Shown: positions 11,701 to 23,700 of the stretch, piece after piece
Position numbering within the stretch: position 1 is the first letter of the stretch
Layout: each line of letters starts with the position of its first letter
Assembly: GCF_037126465.1 (NCBI RefSeq)
Contig: NC_088201.1
Coordinates: 86,208,273-86,272,272 of the forward strand
DNA: 64,000 bases
Direction: 5' to 3'
DNA from: Ornithodoros turicata
Taxonomy: Eukaryota; Arthropoda; Arachnida; Ixodida; Argasidae
Position numbers and translations under genes: made by a program
The notes under the pieces: model-generated
The model's input: only the letters and a program-made list of their open reading frames with translations
Databases searched by the model: none
What the model was told of the DNA's origin: nothing

Positions 11701-14700
11701 ACTCCAGCACATCAAAAGGTATACAGATAGCCTGTAGCCTGACGACAAGAACGACGTTGAACCATCAGCCGTCCATTACTGGCCTTACAGAGACGAGATC
11801 GACACAGAAAATGAGTTAGTACTGCGATCGAACAGGCTCATTGTGCCAACGAAACTTCGTCCAGACATTGTTGAACTTCTATGTGCCTCCCACTGTGGAA
11901 TGGAAAAGATGCAGCTCAGAGCTCGAGACGCCATATACTGGCACGGTATTACAGACGAGATACGGCTCATTGTAGCGTCATGCAGCCTACGCCAACAGTA
12001 TCAGAAGAGGCAAGCTCCAGAACCAATGGAAGGCCACGATATACCAGTCCTGCTATGGCAAACAGTGGGAATGGACTTATTCACATTGGGCAGGCAACGA
12101 CACATCACAATGGTAGACTTCTATTCCTTTTGCTACATTGTGAAGCCTATGACTCTCGCCAACGTGAGAAACGTCATATCGTTTTCCATGGAAGTATTCG
12201 CAACTCACGGGTTGCCGCAGAAGATCACATCAGATAACGTACCCCCGTTTTCAAGTTTCGGATTTAGGGAATTCACGAAGCAGCAGGACATCAGTCACAG
12301 CACGTCATATCCGTATTATCCAAAGGGGAATGGAATGGCAGAGCGAAGCGTACAGGAAGCCAAGAAGCTTCCAAGCCAAGAAGTATGGAACTGAAGACTA
12401 CTGGAATGCACTCCTTGAATGGCGCAACACGCCTAGAGATGCAACGCTGGGTTCTCCTGTTCAGCGACTAATTAACAGACAAACGAGGACGCTCCTTCCT
12501 CTACACAAAAGCTGTCTCAAGCCTCAAGTTAATGAACCGCAAGTGGTCAGCACAAGACTAAGAGAGCTGAAAGAAAAACAGAAGTTGTACTACAACAAGT
12601 CAGCAAAGCCTCTTCCTCCTCTGGATGCCGGCACCAAGATTCGTGTGGGCGGGCACACCACAGGTCAGTGGACGACTGGAATAGTAGTTTGCGCGTCAAC
12701 GGAGCCTAGATCCTACGTACTACGCAGCGACCATGGGTCCACATTAAGGAGGAACCGCCAGGACATACGACCTTCTTATATTGCCACACCGAACGCAAAG
12801 GAAGGCATTGTTGCGTCGGGAACCACCAGGAGTGACAACACCCCAGGCGTCGCCAGACATTCACGCACCACGAAGAGGGACCAAAATGCGGAAGGAAGTG
12901 TTGCGTTTCCCGAGTTAAAGAAGGGAGATGTAATGTAACCGGGCTGGCGCCGGAGAGCAACACCAGCGCCACCGCTCTCACCGTCCCTAAGTCCAACACA
13001 ACAACGCAGCCATTGCGGCTTGAGGCATGAACCACGTAGCACGTAACTTGTAACTCGTGTACCATGTAACCCATGTAACCTAGAATAAACACATTACACT
13101 TTTGTAGGTGAAAAAAAAGTATCATTTTTCGTGCCTGAACATACGGAGTCTAGTCATGACTAACGCCATGTTTGATGGCGGCTGCAGAGTATTCCTTGCT
13201 GGCGTCAATAGTTTGAAGGGACGCCCCTTTGCAGACACCCTTTTGTATCTCCACACTATATTTTCTACCATGATCTTGACAACATTTTTACGCCTCTGAA
13301 GGTGATGGAAGAGTAAACGAACACCCGGCTCTGACCAGCGTGCAAACAATATGGATGAGACAACACAATAGGGTGGCTCGTAGACTTCACCAGTTTAACC
13401 CCCACTGGGATGACGAACGGATATTCCAGGAATCACGGTATGGAACCAAACATCATTTTCCCATTCATTCATGTGTCGCTGAGTGACACATATGTCTGTT
13501 ATCATTAATTCAGTTCATAACCTTGCACGATCATACTTGACGATGACGATTGGGGTTTCTGTGGCGCAGCAGCGACAATGGCTATAATGCGCCAAAACGA
13601 TTTTACTGTATTTATTTAATTATGTGTGTGTGCTAATGCATAACTTATGCCATTAATGTCATCAAGTATTGTCATCACTTTCATCGAGTAATGAGGTTAC
13701 TTTGGCATTATATTTTCGCTGAAGTCTCCAACATGGTCGTATGTGGTGTTTGAAGCGCCCAGTGTGATTAGTTTTTTACTTTGTTACAGATTGACGGTTA
13801 ATAAATAATTTCAGCGAAATCCCCATTTATGCATGACTTCGTCGACAAAGCAGAGCAGTATGTATAATCAAAATCGGCAACCATGGGCCAGATTAATAGC
13901 AGCATAGGAGGTGTTGAATGGCACCGCTTGGACTCTGTCCTTCTTGTTGATCTGGCCCGTCAAAGGTGGCTTGAAAAAAAAAAAAAGGATGGGGCGGGCT
14001 CAGTCGCGTCCGAGCCGTAGTGTGGATTTTGGGACGCGTACATTTGCGGTACGCGTGGCGCTCGCGTAGCTCTCTCGACCTCTCGGTGCTGGACTTTGGG
14101 GCTTTTTGCGTTCCCCTCGAGCCGCCCTTTCTTCTGATTGCCGTTTCCTTCGATTCTCATCATATTTTAGTTTCATATATGCCGACATTCTGGAAAATTT
14201 TAGATATTTCAAATTTGCAAATTTATAAAATTTTGGTTATGGTTCTTGAATCTGATATCACTTAAGGCGCAAGTAGAACCTCTCAAGCGCTTTTTAACGA
14301 CACCTCGATCGATGTCCTAGCTTCACGTGTTCGCGAGATAGACTATCCGCAAGGTACGCTACGCGTATATTTCCGTCTGTCTCGCACGCGCCCGCCACAC
14401 CCAGAGATTGCGTCGGCCGCCGCAATGACCTCATTAGGTAGAATGTTACAAGTGTAAGCTATCTGGATTTAGCCGGTTGGTTGCGATCGGTTTATTACTC
14501 ACTGAGTTATCGCGCCATGAAATATTTTGTTGCATGGCAAATTTTGACCTGGCTACCAAACCGAACTTACAGACGTTTTCACGTCAAACAGCAGCTTGGC
14601 AATATTCCTTGCGTCTACCACACACAATTCATAACTGCTAGCTCTAGACAATACATGAGTTTTCAAACCAAGTAATGAGTAACGCCATTACCTGGCCAAA

Positions 14701-17700
14701 ATGTTATGGCACTACATTACTCATTACCCCTCCACCCATTAGCGAGGTGTGATGCATTACTTTGTACTCCCCGTCTCTGCTGTATGTATCATGCAAAGTG
14801 TGGACCTTGTTGCTGTTCCGCCATTCATGAACTCTCCGAACAATATATCTTGGTCTCAGTATTAATCGCGTCGAAGCAGGCGAAGTATGTCCGACGCACT
14901 GAGCTGCTTCGGCACGCTCAGGGCACCCCTGCATCAACCGCGTCGACCTCAGGTATGGTGGAATGGCAAGGATTTCGACAAAATGATATCGTGCGCTTTC
15001 GCAGCCGAATGTTGCTATGCTCTAACGGCACCGAGTCCCGGGGGAGAAAGCCCTGCGGAAGCCAACACTGCTTGGAGATCTTTCATTCGTGGTGAAGAAT
15101 CACACTGATGACTCAAGATTTTGATCTATGGCCTATGAGGTGCAGCGGCATGACCATGGCATAAAGGAGGTGGGAGATGTACCCTCAGCAAGTAGTTCAG
15201 GAGCGACGCAAACGCATGTGGATACTGAATGTGACGAATCAGAGTGAATGTGTGTTATTTATCTCTAGTTGTACAAGATCTTCGCTCAACTACGCATGCA
15301 GGAACAACCTTCTTTCACATGATGCCGGGGATCACAAGAAAATCTGGAGGAGTTGCAACAGTCCTAGGCAGGATGGTGGCCATGTCAGTGTTAATTATAT
15401 GAATGTGTGTATAATGACGACAATGCATGATAACTTTTTGAAAGGTTGCGGAGCCTCGCCTGGATATAGCTGAAGATACCGGATACATTGTCAAAAGAAA
15501 TGTTCATACTTCTGGTGGTTAACAGCTTGGTCGCCACATCGATGAAGCTCTGGGAATGCAATGATGCCCATCGTTTTCCTGTTATCTACGTAAATACTAA
15601 TGCTGACATCTCGAATTGAGGCAGAAAGAACAGAACAACGTTGAATCGAAGAGGGCTCAGGGCTGCGTCTTGAGGCACCCTTGTTCGTTGTGCGTGCCAC
15701 TAACTTTCGCCGCTGCTCGTGAGCATGAAGACTTCTTCCCTGTAGATAGGCAGCAAACTCCCGAAACGATAGCCATTTAAGCCCTGCTTGTGCATCAAGT
15801 GGAACAGATGAGCATAAATGACCGTGTCGTAAGCCTATTTGATGGTAGACTAACCCCATGACCTCACCTGCTTTTCTGCAACGCTGGTGGCCAAATCAAG
15901 CATGCAACCCATTACGCAACGGGTCTTCCGGACTTCCGCCGTAGCTTCGGGAAGACGGCTGGCCGCTGCGAGTTGCTACTTGACTCCCTTGAGGGTCAAC
16001 GAGGAGATATTGCACTCTCTAGAGTGGCAAGGCAGAGTACTGGCGGTGGAACATAATCTGCGTCATAGGCATAGCTCGGCGTTTCGGGCCTTCGAAACGC
16101 ACGATCACAATCATCTGATAAGGCGTCAGTTCCGGCTCGAGCTACGCGCCACGCCGTTTTCGCCTGGCGCGCCACCCTCTTCTGTGCCGCCGCCGCCAGT
16201 TGTGCTGGCACTGCAACCTGGCGGCTTTACATACAGGGTGTCCCAGAAAACGTGTCATTGAATTATAACAAGAAACTACACCACCTAGAGTCATGCGTTC
16301 AATGGCATTTGTTCGTACTGGGTTTTTGCCACCTGCTCATGTGAATCTCGTCTAACGTAAATTTAATTATGTAAATTTTTGCGAGCTCAAGTCGGAAATT
16401 TGCCTAGTAAAGGTCACTTTTTTACCCCACCAATGTGAAGAGCGTGTCTAATTTAGTCAAATTAATGATAATTGACAGGGATTTTCAGAAGCTATCCCAT
16501 CGGAAAAAATAGCCGAACATCATGCTCTACGGAGGCCGCACAGAATAGCGCACGATGAATTTTTCAGCACAATCTTTGTCAGTCCCACGAAAGGAGGTTG
16601 GAAACCCAGCCCTCCCCGACATCGCAGAAAGAGATAAAACAGGCACGGCTTATCACGTCCGACTTTCGCTGGGATAATGGTTTCCCTCTCCCAATTTTAG
16701 GAACTGTTACTTTTTCTACTATCACTCTGTGGGCTGGCTTCGGAACCTCCTTTCGTCGCACTGCGAGCGATTGCGCTCAAAAAGTCATCGCGCGCTATAG
16801 TCCGGTGCTCCGAAAAGCATGATATTCGGCTATTTTTTCCGATGGGATAGCTCGTGAGTATCACTGTGAATTATCATGAATTTGAGTGAATTCGGCACGC
16901 TCTTCATATTGGTGGGGTAAAAAAGTGACCATTACTTGGCAAATTTCCGAGTTCAGTTCGCAAATATTTACACAATTAAACTTGGAGTACATGACATTCA
17001 CATTTGGAGGTGGCAAAAACCTAGTAAGAACAAATGCTGTTGACCGCATGATTCTAGGTGGCGTAGTTTTTTTATTATAATTCAATGACACGTTTTCTGG
17101 GACACCCTGTATAGCGGTACATCGATTTCGATACCCAGTGAAATCGACGAATGGACCTTTTTCACATACGCGTCGTATCCTAGCGGCTCTCCAACGAACC
17201 ATGCTGGGCGCGCGTCAAAACAAATCTACGTGGATAGCACAAAGAACCAAAACCGCCCCCCCCCCCCTCCGGAGTGGGGCCGACAAGGTCGCGTCATTCG
17301 TTCGGTCTCCCCACTGGTCTCCACTTCTGTCGCCCCCATAGTGCGCCATCTAGTGAAGACGAAATAATACGCTCCGGCGCCCCAAAGTCATACGCATGCG
17401 CATAGGCCATTGTGAAAAAGGTCCATTTCCTGCAAAAATGAGAAAAAATCGTTGTTCATCTTTTCCTTTACGAAGAGGTCGCCGCCGCCGCCAAAGAAAT
17501 TTTGCCTGGCTCCTAGCTCTACTGGCCTGCCACGAACTCACGTGAACGTCGACATGGCCATCGGTAAGCTCGATATCATGCCGCATGTTTGTGCTCTCAG
17601 CGGATAAAATCACACTTGTAAACAGCGCAGGAGTGATGTTATCTGGTGAGTGCGCTAACATGCGGCATGGGCGAGCTTACCGATACGCCATGTCGACATT

Positions 17701-20700
17701 CACGTGAGTGCGTAGGAGGGCCCGAACTCACGCCTTATCAGATGATTGTGATCGTGAGTTTCGAAGGCCCGAAACGCCGAGCTATGGTCATAGGGCGGCA
17801 AGTGAAACCCAGCACTACATGACGGGGTATGCGATCGCCAGGACGAAAAGTGAGGATGATACTATTTTGATATATGACGTGCAGGAACCATCCTCCTCGT
17901 TGGAACTGCTCCAACAAATATTCCTCATATACCACTCGGGTACATCTGTTATACTGCGCATTGTCTGGAAATCAGAACCTGGTATGTACGCTACTACATC
18001 TAGGTCAGCCACATATTTCACTAGGAGAAGGCTGCTCGCGAATACTCATGGGGACAAAGGTTACAAGTTTCGTGTCCCGGTTTATGTGATGAAGTAGGGT
18101 CTTCCGTATGGGCTCCTTGACGATCTCTCTCGCGATGCAGTTGTGACGAACATTCCAGTATAAGTGATGAAAACCAACTTTCTTGAAAAACACACTAATT
18201 CTGGCGATTACGTTTGCGTGTCACCTCATGGAAGGGATTACCATTGTCGCCGTCCTCCTGAACAGCAGTGATTTCAGCACCGATTCGTGCCTTTGCCGTA
18301 ACTCTAGGGGATGCCAGCTTGCTCTGTCGTTCCTTTTCTATTTACGCCAGCTCTTTCCATTCCCAAGCCACTGGCTTTCTTTCCGCCCTCCCTTTACCCT
18401 TCCTCACAGCCAGTTTTCCTATCGACGTTTGACGGACCGGGACTCAACAGGTTGCGTTGTGATCGCATCAATGTGCTTGTGCAATGCCGAGAAAGAAGAA
18501 CGACGCCACTCCTCGTATACATTGCTTGGTATTCCATACGTCTGCCTCATGAATGTCTCGTGATCAACACGTACGACACCAGTGTATGCAGGATAGTACT
18601 GAGACAGCGGAGGGTCGCCAATAAACTCACAAATCCAACGCACGAGAAAATAAAGTTAACCAAGGGATCCACATCCTCAGCCGTGTGCTCGGTGGCTAGC
18701 TTTTGTTGTTGGGCTCGTGAGTTTCTATAAGGATCGATGTATAAACCACATTCCATCACCGAAGTTGTCCTTCTTGCCTGCGGCGTCGGTTAGCATAAAG
18801 CCCTTATATTACAGCGATAGGAGATTTTGCGGCGTTGACGGTGTACTGTGACGCAGCGTGTGTGTGATGTGTATGTGATGCTCAATGTTTGTGAAAATTA
18901 GCAGGCTCAAAATGTTATACAAAGCACCGTGGGAGAAATTCGAGTATATATCTGAGCACCTCAGTAGCCGGTAATTCTCCCCAGAAATATCATAGCCTCG
19001 CAAAACTTTTTTAAATAACCCGGGGGCCTATTTCGCGTTGCTACAATATGCATAGACAATTTGTGTCGTCTCCTAGCGTAGACACGGACGTTGGCCCTTC
19101 CTATGATTCTTAGAAAGTACCGTTCACCTATTCTGGCACATCGACGGCGCCGCATTGTCGCCTCCCTGTCCCCAGTCGCGTCTCCACAAGCCCGCTCACT
19201 CGAACGCGTGTGCTGGTTAAGTGTAGGTTTGACAACCAGGGTGTGTACGTTTGACAGCCAGGCATGGGCAAATGGGCGAAGTATACACGTCATTACAGAA
19301 AGGATGGGAGGATGACGAGGAGTTCAAAGGCAGGTCGTCATTCTTACTTCGTGCCGCAGCACTGCAATACGCGACGCAGGTGTGAATGGCTTCTCCCTGT
19401 CTAATAGTTGGCTTGCTGCATCGTCGACGTCGTCGTCCGCCGTTTGCAAGGTATGCAAGACTGAGCTGCGACCACATGTCCGGGACCTCAAGGCTCACAA
19501 GGAAACAGCAAAGCATCAAAGAAACGACAACAGACCTTAGGGATAAGATGACACATGACACGCTTGAGAACATTATTCACGTGAAATTCACCCTGCTGAC
19601 AAATGGACGTTGCTGTAAAGACTTCGCGCCATCCGACACATTCCTGAACAAGTTTACAAACAAACCAATGTATCCATAATCCAAGAGTTTGCAACACATT
19701 GTGGAAAGTTATTGTGCTCTATAAATCGATTCCTTTATGCTTTAACAGACGTGTGGTAGCTGCTCAGCTGCAGGCCGTGGTGTACTCTGAGTTTCTTCCG
19801 GCAATGCTGGGCCCGGAATTGATGGCTAAGTATCACCTCCTTCCGCTCACTTGTGGGTTTACGGAATATAACCCCTGTGTGGACGCCACGATGCTGAACG
19901 ATTTTACTACGGCAGCCTATCGCATCGGACACACCCAGGTCAACACAAGGTTCAAGCTGTAAGTTGCACAATCTACGTAGAAATAATGTGCCACACACTA
20001 CGAATAATTATTTAAAGTAATTAAAGATATATTTATGTTTGGAAATTTACAAGTCCGCAACGCGGCTGCTATCAAGTTGAAGAAAACCAGTTAAAGCTCC
20101 TTAATAATTTTCGATATAGCGAGAGAAGAGACGTGTATCCGTTTAGGGCTATATCTCAACTGATTCCCCAGGTGTTCTTCATTGAACATGTGGTTGTAAT
20201 GAACACATCGAAATTGTGCAAGCGGTCTAGTACGGTGGGCACGGGCAACATTTTCTTGAGTGTGACGAGGAAAGACAGAATGCTCAAAACGATGCTCGTG
20301 CACTCCGTCAGGTGTCTGCGTTCATGAGATTTAGGAACTCTTGTCTTCGTCGTTTCTTTCCCGCGAAAGCGGGAAGTTGGAATTTTTCTGGCGTTCGCTT
20401 AGCCTACGTTATCCTTTTCACTCTACGCTTTGAGTTGCTTCTGCGCTTTCTAAAAAAAAAACAAAAAAAAATCTACAGAACTTTAAAGACATCCTTATGT
20501 ACCGATCGCGGCTTGAACCATGTTCCTTTCGTTTTGAAGTCAAATGACTTACGAAAGAGCTACGGACAGGTTGCCGTGATACTGATACTCACTAGGCGTG
20601 ATATGCGTTTGCGCGCTTGGAGGAGCAGCAGCACATAGAGACGATCAGGGAAGTCCATGACTCCGGTGCTAGTCGTACGTCACCTGCTTCAGTTATCACA

Positions 20701-23700
20701 AGCAGGGCCGGCAAGAGAAAAAACTGGTCCCATGTATGACTCCGGATGAGTCCTGCCCGGCCCCCCTCCTCTCGTCTCCTGGTGCTAGCAACCGTCGGGC
20801 CTTGGGTCGGGGGGGGGGAGGCAAAGAGGCCCGACTGCACTCCCTACCCGGCTGCCCCCCCTCTCGTCGGCCCTGATCACAAGCCAGTGCTGTGTAGGAG
20901 AGGTGCAGTCGGGAACACGGCGATGGATGCTGAACCACTCGCGACTGACGACTACAACGGCAATGACGACAGAGCATGGAATGAATCACATGCATGCATG
21001 TTGACATTAAAGGTAAACGTAAATATAAGTGACATAATGACGGTGCACAGTATACGAGTAGTTTGAAATTGAAGTTGTTTATTTTCCTGTATTTATGGTC
21101 TCTGGAACAAAGAGCGCTGACAAGGCTTCAAAGCCCTCTTTTGGCCCCTAAGACCAAATGAACCCCTGGAACTTTTCGTACTTGATGGCGCTGTTCGATT
21201 ACGCTGTACATAATAGCAAATATGAATTTTCGATGTGCACCTTTGTGCGCTCTTTTTAAATTTCGTGCTAGCTCAGTTAATGCGGAGAGTTGTGCGAGTT
21301 GGTACATACTCAAAATGGTACAGCGCAACAACGAAGACAAGAAGGATCAGACAAACACAGGCGCTGCTGTTTTTTCGTGTTAGCGCTGCGAAGCAACTGT
21401 AGCTATGAGCGGCGTACAGACGGAGATGACAGCAGGAAGGATTGAGAAACAGGAGGGAGCACGCGCTTTCTTGCGCACACACTTTTTGGTACAGCTTCGA
21501 AGGAGCTGCACGATGTTTACGGTTGGGAGACATGAAGAGTGCATGCGATGTGTGCGCGCTCAAGAAAGTATTGCCTCGCAACTTTAACCACCGTGCACAT
21601 CACTGAACTCTACAGTGGACTACGCAGACAGCGCAGACTCCTCAGACAGAGGACGGTAGTTCGTCCTTAAGTTTGAGTTGTTCAGAACAAGCACAAACAA
21701 GACGAAGAAACGAAGAAGACCAGGCCGTTTCTTGAAACTCAAGGAGATACTACCTTCGTCGCAATTACAGCAGCTAACTTGCATGCCATTACTTTGTTCT
21801 ACTCCTCAGAAGACAGGAGTGAAGCCGCTTTCCGCGTACGGAAGTTTCTTGCAAAAGGTCGACTACAGAGCGGCGTCACATCCTGGTGTGCATACTGCCC
21901 GCTCTGCTTTCGTGGCAGCTTCACCTGGCTATAACGGGGCCTTACATTGTAATTTTCGGCAACAAATCTTTCAATGAAAAATGCTGTTGTATTTCTGAAT
22001 TCTATGTTCACTTCTGGTCATCTGCTGCAATGGACGCCCGTTTTTTTGTTTTTTTTTTGTTTTTTTTCTCCGATTTTCCGCCGTTGATGTCTCGCATCTC
22101 CGCCACTCTCTTTGTACGTGTGCGCCGTACCGAGAGAGCAGACGTGAACTACTCCACCGAAAGTCCACGCACTCGTGCTTCCTCGTTGGGGGGGGGGGGG
22201 GGGGGGAGGCGTCGTGCAAACACAGCAATGCGCATTGCAGGTAGTGCAGAGGGAAGTGTTGAGCAGGCACCCAACTGTTTATCGAAGAACTAAATGAGAG
22301 GTGCATGTACGATTGCCTTCATTACTACACGCCCACCGCAAGCTGAGCAAAGCTGGAATGTGTAATGTTAGTGGCAAATTTTAACTATATTCAACGTTTT
22401 CCAGTACATTCTCTTCCCGCGACGTGACTTCGTATCCATTCGTAATGCAACGCATTAGCAACGGTTAATTATTGTTATTCAAAAATGCACAGGCCATTCA
22501 TTGATACTTGTGCGTGAAACCATATTTTTCCAGAGGAAGCAGCAGAAGCCAGAGAGAGGAATCTTACCTTCTTGAAGATTTCTACTTTCACCCCTTCGAC
22601 TTGTACAACAACAATCTGGATTCTTATCTCCTCGGTCTTGCTCACCAAAGCAATGGCGAAATTGACAGGTAATTGCTTATGTTCTGCAACGAAGAACAAC
22701 AACATATCTATTCGAAAAAATGCATAGAGGCTGTGTTAACTGCTCGTCGCTGGCTCTACACCGATTGCTTTACATCTGAGTTACACTCGAAAGTGCTAAG
22801 ACTCAAAGAAGGGATGGATATATTCACACATTGAGGAACTGTCACCGAACTTCCGCGACGCAAAAATGTTAGCAAAAACAAATGCGTGCTTCGCACTGTC
22901 TGTACTCATCGGACATGGTGAAGCCTGTATTTAATGGCGAATTCCGCTTGTAGTTATTGTGCAGCGAAGTGTACAGTGTGCCGGTGTTAGTTATGTGTAG
23001 AGGTGGTGGTGGTGGTGAGATGGTGGTGGTGGTGTTCTGTGTAGAAATGGACGTGGAGCGAACGGAACGACCGATGGAACGGGGCGCGCCCGATCAGAGT
23101 AACATGAACACTCAAGCAAGCGCTTGTCCGTGACTTGTCGATTGTTATATCATTTCGGCCGTAGACGTTCGCTTGGTGACTCTTGGGCGATTTCATTTCG
23201 GTTCAGGCAGAGCTTTAGCTTTTAGATCTTCTATTTTCTTTGTTTTTTTTGTGTGTGTGTGTGTGATAGCCCCACCTGTGCCATGAACATTGGCGTTGGT
23301 CGGTATCTCCGAAACCGCGTGGTTCAGGAGATAAAAAAAAGAGCGTAGATAGTAAGAACGCGAGTTTCGTTCAGATGCATTTTTTACTACATTGAAGAGC
23401 TGTGTTTTGGCGTCTGTAGCTTTTACCTTTCTACTACGTAATTACCGCGCCATAGGCTATACTGCATGATACTCCTTGTCTCTGATCAGCGGAACATTTT
23501 ACAAAAAAAGCCCGGAAAATCACTGCCCATTCAATTTTATGCAGTTTTTGTCGCCCTGTTTGTTCCGGTCATCTTCGCAACAGCGCAGTCAGATACCACA
23601 TCAAACGAAACCTTAATGCTCTTTTTAATGGTATGCAACACAAGCTCCTGTCTTGCTCCGTTCAGCGGGAATTTGCGCGGGAGCTGACATAGGTATGTAA

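Larger units (their letters stand above)
8868..13098 (+). mobile_element. Ty3/gypsy LTR retrotransposon, disrupted gag-pol
   Basis: An LTR retrotransposon lies in the peroxidase 1 intron between exons c and d, in the gene's own orientation. It has two short LTRs, a 5-bp target duplication CTTTT (8863-8867 and 13099-13103), a primer-binding site TGGTGTCAGAAGTC (9030-9043, fits the 3' end of tRNA-Leu) and a purine tract AAAGAAGGGAGA (12917-12928). Gag begins at ATG 9069 and carries a zinc knuckle whose last Cys appears as Gly (CKSCGKFGHFNRVG). An aspartic protease motif IDTGATCNV follows at about 9999. Reverse transcriptase has VMDDILVWG at about 10808, then RNase H and integrase (11843-12394). 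The integrase second Asp motif reads SDNVPPF, and the zinc-binding region lacks its last Cys. Frame breaks occur near 10180, 10435, 11510 and about 12330, and a stop at 11737, so it is not autonomous. Lineage within Ty3/gypsy was not resolved. Confidence 0.93.
16061..17795. repeat. Nested foldback cluster, outer inverted repeat
   Basis: 16061-16126 (CGTCATAGGCATAGCTCGGC, GTTTCGGGCCTTCGAAACGC ...) is repeated in inverted orientation at 17730-17795. Between these arms lie three further inverted-repeat elements (16234-17109, 17150-17427 and 17536-17709). The order suggests an outer foldback that received later insertions, or successive insertion into a hot spot. Confidence 0.65.

Noticed and set aside
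15491..15859. 122-codon minus-strand open frame
   Set aside because: Composition and absence of conserved motifs suggest chance in repeat-derived DNA.
18005..18643. Minus-strand open frames in the 17.8-18.7 kb intron
   Set aside because: They match no family I know, overlap plus-strand frames of equal length and lack supporting signals.
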